DNA of 64,000 nt, taken from the NCBI RefSeq assembly GCF_001692325.1, contig NZ_LXKN01000066.1, positions 186,001 to 250,000 on the forward strand, given 5' to 3'. Of the stretch, positions 50,755 to 59,013 are shown one piece after another (the stretch's first letter is position 1; each line of letters opens with the position of its first letter). The position numbers and the translations under genes are program-made. This DNA comes from Rhizobium sp. AC27/96. GTDB lineage: Bacteria > Pseudomonadota > Alphaproteobacteria > Rhizobiales > Rhizobiaceae. The notes beneath the pieces were generated by a model, which saw only the letters and a list, made by a program, of their open reading frames with translations, was not told the origin of the DNA and did not search any database.

Positions 50755-52007
50755 TCGCCGATGGCCTCACCGAACGGCTCGCCGCGGCACTCGACAGAGA
50801 CGATGCGATTGCGCTGCTGCGTGCCGCTATCGGCCGGGAGAGCATCACCGGCAATGAAGCCAATTTCGTCTCGCTGCTCCAGGCCGAAATGCGGTCCCGC
50901 GGGATCGAGGGCATTCAAACGGCTGATTTCCTTCCAGCCCGCCCGAATATCTGGGGTGAGCGCAAGGGGGCTGGCGGCGGCAAGCGGCTGCAGTTCATCG
51001 GCCATACCGACACGGTGCATGTCCATGGCTGGCGGGAGCATTGGGCCGGCACCGAGCGCGAAGATCCGTTTGGAGCACCTGTGATCGACGGGCAGATCTG
51101 GGGGCGGGGTTCAGGTGATCTCAAGGCCGGCATCTGCACATCGCTTGCAGCCCTGTCATTGCTCGATAAAGCTGGCATCAGGCTCAAGGGCGATCTCGCT
51201 TTCGCCTATGTCGGCGACGAGGAGAGCGGCCAGCCCGGCACGGGAGTTTCCGCCGGCGTCAAGGACTACGTTGCCCGCATTGAAGCCGGCGAAATCGCCA
51301 GGCCGGATTTCGTCGTCTATACGGAGCCGACCCAGCTTGCAGTTTATTCCGCCCAAATCGGTTTCTTCATCGCCGACATTACGATCACCGGCAAGTCCGC
51401 TTATTTCGGCGTGCCGGAGCTGGGCAAGGATGCGCTGAAAGCCAGCCATGCCGTCATGTCGGCGCTGTGGAAGCATTCCGACGAAATCTCGGCGCGCGCC
51501 GAGCACCCATTGATTGGGCGCGGCTTCCTGCTGATCACCGCGCTTACCGGTGGTGGCTTCATTGCCGTGCCCGAGGAATGCAAGCTGTCGCTGATCCGCA
51601 AGCTGCTGCCGGGCGAATCGCTCGACGATGCGGCGACCCAGATGGAAGCGGTCATTCGCGGGGCGATCACCGATCCCGACATCAAGGTGGACATTTCCTA
51701 TCCGGCGGGCCGCGACCATAGGGTCGGCGGTTCTGCGGCGGAGATCGGCCCCGATTTGCCCGCCGTGTCGATGCTTTGCGCCTCCGTGGCTGAAGCGATG
51801 TCGGGTCGCGGAGAGATCCAGGGCGCTCCATTCTGGTCGGAATCACCGTTCTTCGTCAATCGGTTGGGCATTCCGGCTGTTTATTGCGCGCCGGGCGATA
51901 TCCGCAACTGCCACACATTCGAGGAACATGTCGAGATAGAGGAATACCTCGCCGGAATAGTCGCGTTTGCCAGCTTCATGGCGCGCTACTGCGGCGTGGC
52001 GGAATAG
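50751..52007 (+). CDS. M20-family metallohydrolase (ArgE/DapE-like)
   Basis: A 418-residue amidohydrolase. Metal-site motifs are FIGHTDTVHVHG, WGRGSGDLKAGICTSLAAL, YVGDEESGQPGTG and a C-terminal CHTFEEHVEIEEYLAG. The dimerisation lid lies between them. Such enzymes deacylate N-acyl amino acids or cleave dipeptides. It follows the ROK gene with a 4-bp overlap and precedes two binding-protein genes by 37 bp. With the YhfX-like PLP enzyme of the cluster it suggests an acylated or conjugated amino-acid-like substrate. Confidence 0.85.
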   Translation: MIADGLTERLAAALDRDDAIALLRAAIGRESITGNEANFVSLLQAEMRSRGIEGIQTADFLPARPNIWGERKGAGGGKRLQFIGHTDTVHVHGWREHWAGTEREDPFGAPVIDGQIWGRGSGDLKAGICTSLAALSLLDKAGIRLKGDLAFAYVGDEESGQPGTGVSAGVKDYVARIEAGEIARPDFVVYTEPTQLAVYSAQIGFFIADITITGKSAYFGVPELGKDALKASHAVMSALWKHSDEISARAEHPLIGRGFLLITALTGGGFIAVPEECKLSLIRKLLPGESLDDAATQMEAVIRGAITDPDIKVDISYPAGRDHRVGGSAAEIGPDLPAVSMLCASVAEAMSGRGEIQGAPFWSESPFFVNRLGIPAVYCAPGDIRNCHTFEEHVEIEEYLAGIVAFASFMARYCGVAE

Positions 52008-52044
52008 AGACTGCAAATCAATAAATCAAAAAGGGAACCCAACA

Positions 52045-53109
52045 ATGCTGATGAGGAAAATGTTGAATGCAGCGCTGCTGGCCAGCGCCTTGATTGCGGC
52101 ACCGCTGCTCGCGCATGCGGAGACCACCGGTCCGTCGGGCGAAACCGCCACGAAAAGCGCCGAAGTCAAACTCTCCGACGCCGATCTCGCCAAGCTCAAG
52201 GGCAAGGGCTACAAGGCGGCACTGCTCTGGCATACGTCATCGGATTTTACCAATGCGGTTTCGGCTGGCGCCAAGGATGAATTTGCCAAGGCGGGCGTCG
52301 ATGTCGTGGTCACCACGGATGCCGGCTTCGATGCCGCCAAGCAGCGCAGCGACATCGAGACGGCGCTCGCGGCCAAGCCAAACGTCATCCTGGCGCTGCC
52401 GCTCGATCCGACCACCTCAGCCGAAGCCTTCAAGCAGGCGGTCAAGGACGGCACGAAGCTCGTGTTCCTGTCCAACCTGCCGACGGGCTACAAGCACAAC
52501 ACCGACTATGCCGCTATCGTCACCGACGACCTCTTCCAGATGGGCAAGCAGGCGGCTGACGCGCTCGCAACGGCGATCGGCAAGAAGGGCAAGGTCGGTT
52601 ATATTTTCCACGACGCGACCTATTATGTGACCAACCAGCGCGACCAGGCGTTCAAGTCGACGATCGAGAAGGATTATCCCGATATCAAGATCGTCGCAGA
52701 GCAGGGGATCTCCGATCCGGCCCGCGCCGAGGAACTGGCCAACGCCATGCTGCTGCAGCATCCCGATCTCGACGGTATCTACGTGACCTGGGCCGAACCG
52801 GCCGATGGCGTGCTGGCCGCACTTCGCAGCGCCGGCAACAAGCATACCAAGGTCGTCACGCTCGACCTTTCCGAGCCTGTTGGCCTCGACATGGTCAAGG
52901 GCGGCAATGTCACGGCGATCGTCGCCGACAAGGCCTATGAACTTGGCCGGGCGATGGCGGCAACCGGAATGAAGTCGCTGATCGGCGAAAAGACCCCGCC
53001 CTTCATCGTCGCGCCCGCGCTGACCGTCACCAAGGCCAATGTCGCCGAGGGCTGGAAGGAATCGCTTAATCGCGATGCGCCGAAGTCGGTTCTAGACGCC
53101 GCGAAGTGA
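52045..53109 (+). CDS. Sugar-type (RbsB/CUT2) ABC binding protein, first of two paralogues
   Basis: A 354-residue periplasmic binding protein with a Sec signal (MLNAALLASALIAAPLLAHA) and two-lobe PBP1 fold. Recognisable stretches are AGVDVVVTTDAGFDAAKQRS, GKVGYIFHDATYYVTNQRDQ and DLDGIYVTWAEPADGVLAAL. The next gene encodes a protein of identical length and similar sequence in all these blocks. A hairpin follows the stop codon. It should bind the substrate of the permease at 54291, perhaps with a ligand range different from its twin. Confidence 0.87.
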   Translation: MLMRKMLNAALLASALIAAPLLAHAETTGPSGETATKSAEVKLSDADLAKLKGKGYKAALLWHTSSDFTNAVSAGAKDEFAKAGVDVVVTTDAGFDAAKQRSDIETALAAKPNVILALPLDPTTSAEAFKQAVKDGTKLVFLSNLPTGYKHNTDYAAIVTDDLFQMGKQAADALATAIGKKGKVGYIFHDATYYVTNQRDQAFKSTIEKDYPDIKIVAEQGISDPARAEELANAMLLQHPDLDGIYVTWAEPADGVLAALRSAGNKHTKVVTLDLSEPVGLDMVKGGNVTAIVADKAYELGRAMAATGMKSLIGEKTPPFIVAPALTVTKANVAEGWKESLNRDAPKSVLDAAK

Positions 53110-53118
53110 TCGCGCATT

Positions 53119-53143
53119 GCCGGCGGCCAGATGCGCCGCCGGC
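53119..53143 (+). terminator. Hairpin between the two binding-protein genes
   Basis: GCCGGCGGC and GCCGCCGGC form a perfect 9-bp stem with a 7-base loop just after the first binding-protein stop. No T-run follows, so it probably stabilises or partly attenuates the mRNA rather than ending it. Confidence 0.55.
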
Positions 53144-53173
53144 TTCCCGGCATATTCTTTCGGAGTAAACCTG

Positions 53174-54238
53174 ATGCGCATGTTATCAATGCTTTCGCTC
53201 GGCCTTGCGGCTGCTGTCGTCTCGGGCCACGCCTTTGCGGCGGAAGGCCAGACCTCCGGCCCGCATGGCGAGAAGCCGACGCCAGCTGCAAGCTATACCC
53301 TGACGTCTGCGGAAGAGCAGAAGATCAAGGACGGCAGGTTCTCGGCCGCCCTCGTCTGGCACGAAATGAGCGAATATACGACAGCCGTCAATGCCGGTGC
53401 TCGCGACGAGTTCAAGCGCCTGGGCATCGAGGTGATTGCCGAGACCAATGCTGGTTTCGACGCGGCACGCCAGAAGTCCGATATCGAGACCGTGCTCGCC
53501 AAGAAGCCGTCGATCATCCTGTCGCTACCGGTCGATCCCGCCTCGGCGGCCAGTGTCTACGATCCGGCGCTCAAGGCCGGCGTCAAGCTCGGCTTCGTCG
53601 ACAATTCTCCGGCTGGCTATGTGCAGGGCAAGGATTACGTGACTATCGTTTCCGACGACCTGTTCCAGATGGGCCACAAGGCCGGCATCGCGATGGCAAC
53701 GGCCCTCGGAAGCAAGGGCAAGGTCGGCTACATCTTCCACGATGCCGATTTCTACGTGACCAACCAGCGCGACCAGGCCTTCAAGAAGACCATCGAGCAG
53801 GATTATCCCGAAATGAAAGTCGTCGCCGAGCAGGGCATGGCCGACCCGGCGCGCGCCGAGGAAATCGCCCAGGCGATGGTAACGCAGCACCCCGATCTCG
53901 ACGGCATCTACGTCACCTGGGCCGAGCCAGCGCTCAGCGTGCTTTCGACGCTGCGATCCGCCGGCAATACCCATACCAGGATCGTCGCGCTCGACCTCAA
54001 CGAACCCGCGGCACTCGATATGGTCAAGGGTGGCAATGTGGCGGCGCTGGTCGCCGACGAGGCCTACACTATCGGCGTCACTGCGGCCCGCGCAACGGCC
54101 GGATCACTCGTGGGCAAGCAGGCCGCTCCGTTCCTGGTGGTCGATTCTCTCGCCGTCACCAAGGATACCGTGAGGGAAGGCTGGCAGAAGTCGCTGCACA
54201 GGGATGTCCCGGCAAGCATCGCCAGCGCCCTGAAGTAA
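53174..54238 (+). CDS. Sugar-type (RbsB/CUT2) ABC binding protein, second paralogue
   Basis: A 354-residue protein with signal MRMLSMLSLGLAAAVVSGHA. Its blocks GIEVIAETNAGFDAARQKS, GKVGYIFHDADFYVTNQRDQ and DLDGIYVTWAEPALSVLSTL match the upstream gene closely, so this is a tandem duplication. Differences concentrate in the lobe-facing segments (SNLPTGYKHNTDYAAI in the first versus DNSPAGYVQGKDYVTI here), which may alter ligand preference. A hairpin follows it before the permease gene. Confidence 0.87.
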   Translation: MRMLSMLSLGLAAAVVSGHAFAAEGQTSGPHGEKPTPAASYTLTSAEEQKIKDGRFSAALVWHEMSEYTTAVNAGARDEFKRLGIEVIAETNAGFDAARQKSDIETVLAKKPSIILSLPVDPASAASVYDPALKAGVKLGFVDNSPAGYVQGKDYVTIVSDDLFQMGHKAGIAMATALGSKGKVGYIFHDADFYVTNQRDQAFKKTIEQDYPEMKVVAEQGMADPARAEEIAQAMVTQHPDLDGIYVTWAEPALSVLSTLRSAGNTHTRIVALDLNEPAALDMVKGGNVAALVADEAYTIGVTAARATAGSLVGKQAAPFLVVDSLAVTKDTVREGWQKSLHRDVPASIASALK

Positions 54239-54245
54239 CTGCATT

Positions 54246-54266
54246 GCGGGAGGTGCTCCCTCCCGC
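54246..54266 (+). terminator. Hairpin between the second binding-protein gene and the permease gene
   Basis: GCGGGAGG and CCTCCCGC form an 8-bp stem with a 5-base loop. Such hairpins after binding-protein genes often keep their mRNA more abundant than that of the permease. No T-run follows. Confidence 0.55.
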
Positions 54267-54290
54267 TCTATCCCATTTGGAAGAACCGAT

Positions 54291-55265
54291 ATGTCTATCG
54301 CTAGCAAAACAGGCGCGCCGGTCATGACCATGAAAAGCCGCATCAATCTCCAGCAATATGTCGTCTATTTCGGCTTCGTCGCAATCTTCCTGTTCTTCGC
54401 TATCGTGTTGAAGGATAGCGGCTTCCTGACGGCGCGAAACCTCTCCAACATCGTGCTGCAGACCGCGCCAGTGACGATCATGGCCATCGGCCTGGTTTTC
54501 GTGCTGTCGGCAGGCGAAATCGACCTTTCCATCGGGTCGATCGTCGCGGTGTCGGCGCTGAGTGCCGCCGTGGTCATCGAGAACTACGGCATGGTGCCCG
54601 GTATTCTTGCGGGAATGGGCGCGGGGCTGGCAATCGGTTTTGCCAACGGCGTGCTGGTTGCCTTCGTGCGCCTGCCGTCCTTCCTCGTCACCCTTGCGAC
54701 GATGGGTCTGTTTGCCGGCGTGGCACGGTCGCTGACCAATCTGCGCTCGGTGCCCGTGACCGATGAAATGTTCACCGGTTTCTTCGGTTCGGGTTCGCTT
54801 CTCGGTATCCCGTCGTTGATCTGGTGGACCATCCTCGCCATCATCGTCGGGCATGTCATCTATCGCGAAACCCGCTTCGGCGCGCATGTGTTGGCGGTGG
54901 GCGACAATGCCCGCGCGGCCGGCGTCTCCGGCATCAAGGTGCCGCGTATCCGGTTGGCGGTGATGATGCTGAGCGGCGGTCTCGCCGGGCTCGCGGGGCT
55001 GCTTTATGCCGGCCGGCTGCAGGCCGCCAAATATACGCTCGGTGAAACCGATCTCATGACTGTTATCGCGGCCGTCATCGTCGGCGGCACGCTGCTCAAT
55101 GGCGGCAGGGGCTCGATCGTCGGCGCGCTCGTGGGTTCACTGATGATGGGCATGCTCAACAACGGCCTGATCTTGATGGGACTTTCGGTGTCCGACCAAA
55201 TGATTGTCCGTGGCTTCATCATTCTTGCGGCGGTGGCCGTGTCGCTGCGCGAAAAGCAGCGCTGA
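54291..55265 (+). CDS. CUT2 ABC importer permease (RbsC-like)
   Basis: A 324-residue permease with 8-10 membrane segments. VLSAGEIDLSIGSIVAVSAL is the RbsC-family signature near the third segment, and LAVGDNARAAGVSGIKVPRI is the cytoplasmic loop that contacts the ATPase. GGAAG precedes the ATG. It should work with the tandem binding proteins upstream and the ATPase at 56491. CUT2 importers carry sugars and also nucleosides or polyols. Confidence 0.88.
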   Translation: MSIASKTGAPVMTMKSRINLQQYVVYFGFVAIFLFFAIVLKDSGFLTARNLSNIVLQTAPVTIMAIGLVFVLSAGEIDLSIGSIVAVSALSAAVVIENYGMVPGILAGMGAGLAIGFANGVLVAFVRLPSFLVTLATMGLFAGVARSLTNLRSVPVTDEMFTGFFGSGSLLGIPSLIWWTILAIIVGHVIYRETRFGAHVLAVGDNARAAGVSGIKVPRIRLAVMMLSGGLAGLAGLLYAGRLQAAKYTLGETDLMTVIAAVIVGGTLLNGGRGSIVGALVGSLMMGMLNNGLILMGLSVSDQMIVRGFIILAAVAVSLREKQR

Positions 55266-55279
55266 AGAAAGGTTTTCCG

Positions 55280-56479
55280 ATGTTTCTCGACGTTCTCCGC
55301 CGCCGCAATCCCAAATTCATCGAGGCCGCCATCGCGCTGCATTGTGAGGGCAGGATTCCCGCCAATTCCTATGTGCTCGATCTCGATACGGTCGAGGCCA
55401 ATGCTCGCGTGCTGAAGACCGAAGCCGAGCGGCTGGGCCTGAAGATCTTCGCGATGACCAAGCAGGTTGGCCGCTCCAGCTCTTTTGCGCAGGCCGTCAT
55501 GCGCGGCGGGATCGACCGCTCTGTCGCCGTCGACATGGCTTGCGCCCGCGCCACGCATCGCGCCGGCCTCAAGGTCGGCCACCTCGGCCATCTCCAACAG
55601 GTGGCGCGTCATGAGGCGAAGGCTGCCGCCGCAAACTTCCACCCAGACTACTGGACCGTATTCAACGACGAGAAGGCCGCCGAAGCAGCAGCCGGTGCCA
55701 AGGCTGCGGGATACACGCAGAACCTGCTCGCCCGTATCAAGGCCGAAGGTGACACCTTCTATCGTGGTCATGAGGGCGGCTTCGATGCCGCTGATGTGGC
55801 TGCTATGGCCGATGGCTTCGACAGGCTGGATGGCGGCCGGTTTGCCGGCATCACCACTTTCCCGGCGCTTTTGTTCGATCACCAGACGCGCAAGGTCATC
55901 CCGACCCATAACCTCGCCACGCTGACCAAGGCGGCAGAGGCGTTGGCGAAAGCCGGTCGCACAGATATCGAGGTCAATGCGCCGGGCACGACCTCATCAG
56001 TCCTGTTGCCGGCGCTTGCCGATGCCGGGGCGACCCAATGCGAACCCGGCAACGGGTTGCACGGCACGACGGCGCTGCATGCCGTCGAAGACCTGCCGGA
56101 ACTGCCTGCCGTCTGCTATCTGACCGAAGTATCGCATCTGTCTGATGGTAAGGCCTATTGCTTCGGCGGCGGCTTCTACATCGATCCGATCTTCCCCGAT
56201 TACGACGTCAAGGCCATCGTCTCGGACGAGCCGACCGTGGCGGCGTCGGCGCTCCGCAGTGTCGAGATCCCGCCACCATCGATGATCGACTATTACGCAA
56301 TGATCGATGCCGCCGGGCCCAAGGCACCGAAGCCGGGCGACACCGCCGTGTTCGGTTTCCGCGGTCAGGCCTTCGTCACCCGCGCCTATGTCGTCGGCGT
56401 ATCCGGCATTTCCAAGGGCCAGCCCAAGGTCGAGACCATCGAGAACAGTTTCGGCGAAGCCGAATCCTGGCCGGTTTAG
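55280..56479 (+). CDS. YhfX-like PLP-dependent enzyme (alanine racemase fold)
   Basis: A 399-residue protein resembling YhfX. MFLDVLRRRNPKFIEAAIAL opens it, IPANSYVLDLDTVEANARVL leads into the PLP barrel, and FAMTKQVGRSSSFAQAV holds the candidate PLP lysine. HGTTALHAVEDLPELPAVCY and FGGGFYIDPIFPDYDVKAIV lie in the C-terminal half. Fold type III PLP enzymes racemise or split amino acids. It sits between permease and ATPase genes of one importer, so the imported compound probably contains an amino-acid moiety. The reaction is not established. Confidence 0.75.
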   Translation: MFLDVLRRRNPKFIEAAIALHCEGRIPANSYVLDLDTVEANARVLKTEAERLGLKIFAMTKQVGRSSSFAQAVMRGGIDRSVAVDMACARATHRAGLKVGHLGHLQQVARHEAKAAAANFHPDYWTVFNDEKAAEAAAGAKAAGYTQNLLARIKAEGDTFYRGHEGGFDAADVAAMADGFDRLDGGRFAGITTFPALLFDHQTRKVIPTHNLATLTKAAEALAKAGRTDIEVNAPGTTSSVLLPALADAGATQCEPGNGLHGTTALHAVEDLPELPAVCYLTEVSHLSDGKAYCFGGGFYIDPIFPDYDVKAIVSDEPTVAASALRSVEIPPPSMIDYYAMIDAAGPKAPKPGDTAVFGFRGQAFVTRAYVVGVSGISKGQPKVETIENSFGEAESWPV

Positions 56480-56490
56480 AGGTATATGAG

Positions 56491-57225
56491 ATGAATGCTT
56501 CCGCTCCCGTCCTCGAGCTCAAGGACATCAAGAAGAACTTCGATGCCGTCGTGGCGATCGAGAACTTCTCGCTCGACATTCATCCCGGCGAGATCGTGGC
56601 GCTGGTCGGCGACAATGGCGCCGGCAAGTCGACGTTGATCAAGATCATCTCAGGTGTCTACGCCCCGTCTTCGGGGACGATTACCATCGAGGGCGATACC
56701 GTGAGCATGTCGAGCGCGACGATGGCGCGTTCGCATGGCATCGAGGTCGTCTATCAGGATCTGGCGCTCGCCGATCAGCAGACCGTCTACATGAACATGT
56801 TTCTCGGGCGCGAGTTGACCAATGGCCTTGGCTTGCTCGATCGCAAGACGATGATCGCGGAAACCGAGAAGCTGGTTCAGGAGCTCGATGTCCGCATCCC
56901 CTCGGCGCATGCGACGATCAAGGATCTTTCCGGCGGCCAGCGACAAGGCGTGGCAATCGCCCGCGCCACCCGCTGGGCAAAGAAGCTGATCCTGCTCGAC
57001 GAGCCCACAGCAGCGCTTGGTGTCGCCGAAACGGCCAAGGTCGAGGCGATCGTGCAATCGCTGAAATCCCGCAATATCGGCGTGCTGATCATCAGCCACA
57101 GCCTCGATCAGGTGTTCAAGCTTTCCGACCGCATCTGCGTGCTCCGCCGTGGCAAGCAGATCGGCATCCGCAAGACATCCGAGACCGACAAGAACGAGAT
57201 CGTTTCCATGATCACGGGAGTGTAA
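56491..57225 (+). CDS. CUT2 ABC importer ATPase, single domain (FrcA-like)
   Basis: A 244-residue ATPase with Walker A GDNGAGKST, signature LSGGQRQGVAIARAT and Walker B LILLDEPTAALGVAE. CUT2 ATPases such as RbsA have two fused domains, while this one has one, like the FrcA type of rhizobia, so it must act as a homodimer. The His of the switch is in IISHSLDQVF. It follows the YhfX-like gene by 11 bp and ends the seven-gene operon that begins with the ROK regulator. Confidence 0.88.
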   Translation: MNASAPVLELKDIKKNFDAVVAIENFSLDIHPGEIVALVGDNGAGKSTLIKIISGVYAPSSGTITIEGDTVSMSSATMARSHGIEVVYQDLALADQQTVYMNMFLGRELTNGLGLLDRKTMIAETEKLVQELDVRIPSAHATIKDLSGGQRQGVAIARATRWAKKLILLDEPTAALGVAETAKVEAIVQSLKSRNIGVLIISHSLDQVFKLSDRICVLRRGKQIGIRKTSETDKNEIVSMITGV

Positions 57226-57387
57226 CGATCAACCGCAGCGATGTCGCAGCTTTCCTGGTGCAAGTCGACAGAGCGCCGTCTGGTTAAAGGACCTACTCAA
57301 GTTGCCGCGAAACAAGTCAAGGGCGTGAGATCGCTCTTGTCGTTTGCGTGGCTCATCGCTGCTCGCCAACCCGTGAAATAGCTCTCA

Positions 57388-57603
57388 TCAGGTTTCGACC
57401 GAAAGCGTAATAATGGCAACACGAGCTCCCGAAGCGTCTTGTAGTTCGACTGAAGTACTCGGAGGTGCCCTGGTGTCGAAGGTAAAAACTGCCAGAGCCA
57501 TTGCAACAGATCGGCAGGCTGTCAGGTGATCAACTTCCTCGATATCATTTTCTGCCAGAACGCGTTTAAATTCATCTCGAACCTTGAAATAATATCGTGC
57601 CAC
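57388..57603 (-). CDS. Small DUF6894-like protein
   Basis: A 71-residue protein. It begins ARYYFKVRDEFKRVLAENDI, has a middle EEVDHLTACRSVAMALAVFT and a final strand pair VELQDASGARVAIITLS. This arrangement (YYF-VRD, then an acidic loop, a helix and paired strands) is that of DUF6894 proteins, common and often multicopy in rhizobia; their function is not known. The start is GTG. It is a single gene between the importer operon and a gene-poor stretch. Confidence 0.65.
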   Translation of the reverse strand: MARYYFKVRDEFKRVLAENDIEEVDHLTACRSVAMALAVFTFDTRAPPSTSVELQDASGARVAIITLSVET

Positions 57604-57952
57604 TACTCACCACCGTTGCGTAAATCATTCGCACATATAACGTACATGCTAATGTATTCAATGGTTGTATAGCCGGCGCAGGAGGATCACGGCATCCTTG
57701 TGGCGGATTGAGTTACCCCTTAATATGAGTGGGCACAGCGAATGTGCACATTCGGCACATCCGACGCACAGTTTTCCTTGAGAAATCGCCTGGGGCCGTT
57801 GTCGATCTTCATTCGCATCAGGAAGCGGAGAACCGGAGGCTCAGCATTCGGAATCCGTGTGGGAGAGATTGCCGAATTTGTTGTAAGTATCTGTTTTTTA
57901 ATAGAAAAGAATAGAGAATTCTACCGGGATATAGCGTGCGGCTCTTTGGTAT
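57604..57952. other. 349-bp stretch without recognised gene
   Basis: Apart from the 16-bp palindrome at 57739-57754 I see no structured signal. The stretch is AT-richer than its surroundings near 57890-57930, consistent with intergenic DNA. Confidence 0.5.
57739..57754. repeat. Perfect 16-bp palindrome
   Basis: CGAATGTGCACATTCG is fully self-complementary. It stands about 136 bp upstream of the DUF6894-like gene start and is not near another start codon. A regulator site is possible, but no partner is evident. Confidence 0.4.
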
Positions 57953-58384
57953 CTACCCGATGACGCTCGGTGCTGACCGCTCGATGCGGACATCCAGGCG
58001 AATGACACGGACCTCGACGCTTTGAGATTCGCGTACTGTCTCGAAAACGGGCAGGAACACCGGGCGAATTATGGTGAACCACGAGGCGACATCGTCAATA
58101 CTGGCGCTGACGCTTGCTGTCTCGCTGCTTTCGTCATTGCCGACGATCAGCAGATTGCCGGCGAACGGCGAGGGGTGGCCCTTCAGGTCCGTTACGCTTG
58201 GAAGCCCATCGGCCAGGCGATTGTTATCGGCGTAGACAAGATGCGAGTCCTTGACGCGAACGACATCGACCATATCGGAGCCGATCAGTTCGTGAATATG
58301 TTTGGTCCGGTTGCGCGCGGGGAGCATCACGGTCCGGATCGTTCCACTCGCCGTGTTCAAGAGATATGATTTGGCCTTAGGCAT
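57953..58384 (-). CDS. Small protein with DUF3846-like features
   Basis: A 143-residue protein starting MPKAKSYLLNTASGTIRTVM. The core is HIHELIGSDMVDVVRVKDSH, LVYADNNRLADGLPSVTDLK and HPSPFAGNLLIVGNDE. This alternation of a short helix, Tyr-x-Asp strand, ADGL loop and final GNLLIVG strand resembles DUF3846 domains found in plasmid and phage proteins (tentative). The last ~45 residues (WFTIIRPVFLPVFETVR) are predicted helix plus strand. It has its own promoter region and no evident partner. Confidence 0.6.
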   Translation of the reverse strand: MPKAKSYLLNTASGTIRTVMLPARNRTKHIHELIGSDMVDVVRVKDSHLVYADNNRLADGLPSVTDLKGHPSPFAGNLLIVGNDESSETASVSASIDDVASWFTIIRPVFLPVFETVRESQSVEVRVIRLDVRIERSAPSVIG

Positions 58385-59013
58385 ACGGATTGTTCCAATT
58401 TGCCGGTCCGCTGTGCAAAGTTCCCGCCTCCAGCGAAATTGGTGAACCGCGTCTTTTCTCAAGCGCGATGGGTTCACCGGGCTGCCGAACCGAGGAAATG
58501 TGGCGGAGCCACCTGCCGACGCAAGCAGCAACGGGCCGAATTCCTTCGACCTCCATTGGCGACGCAGGGTTGGCGACGAAATCCCATGCAAGATTTAGAT
58601 CGCGAACCGGTTTGGCGGGTTCGGATGGGCTAAAATCAACAGCCACTCCCCTGCTACCTCGAGAATTAGCATTAGAAGATATTGCCTCTATAGGGCTGGC
58701 GTCATACAACTTTTACAAGCATCAATATTCGCGCGGTGCGTTTCCTTTTTCTCAACAGAAGGAGAGGCTTACGAGCCGGCAGCCGAATAGGATGATGGAC
58801 GATATTTCGGTCTCCACGAACAACATCGACGCGGTTTGTGAGAATGCGAAAAGCCGTCAAAAGATCGATGCGCCCGCATTTGGTCGATGGAGATAGCAAC
58901 GTCTGGCCGGATGAAAGAAAATGTGGAAACTCACCGTCAGCTAAATATCAACTGTCATTTCAGTAGATGTCTTCAGGACTTCGAGTGCTCACTTTTATTC
59001 CTGTAAAACTCAA
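58385..59013. other. 629-bp gene-poor stretch containing one arm of an inverted repeat
   Basis: An open frame on the plus strand (58390-58896) has no family features and strange composition, so I do not call it a gene. The right part contains the repeat arm at 58701-58756, which copies the upstream region of the LysR gene. It may be the remnant of a duplicated promoter and lost gene. Confidence 0.5.
58701..58756 (+). repeat. Arm A of a 56-bp inverted repeat flanking a lysR gene
   Basis: Plus-strand bases 58701-58756 match the reverse complement of 59975-60030 at about 46 of 56 positions by eye, without gaps. The best-kept block is CGGTGCGTTTCCTTTT. Confidence 0.75.

Noticed and set aside
58390..58896. 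Plus-strand open frame of 168 codons
   Set aside because: No recognisable domain, odd composition, and it includes the inverted-repeat arm.
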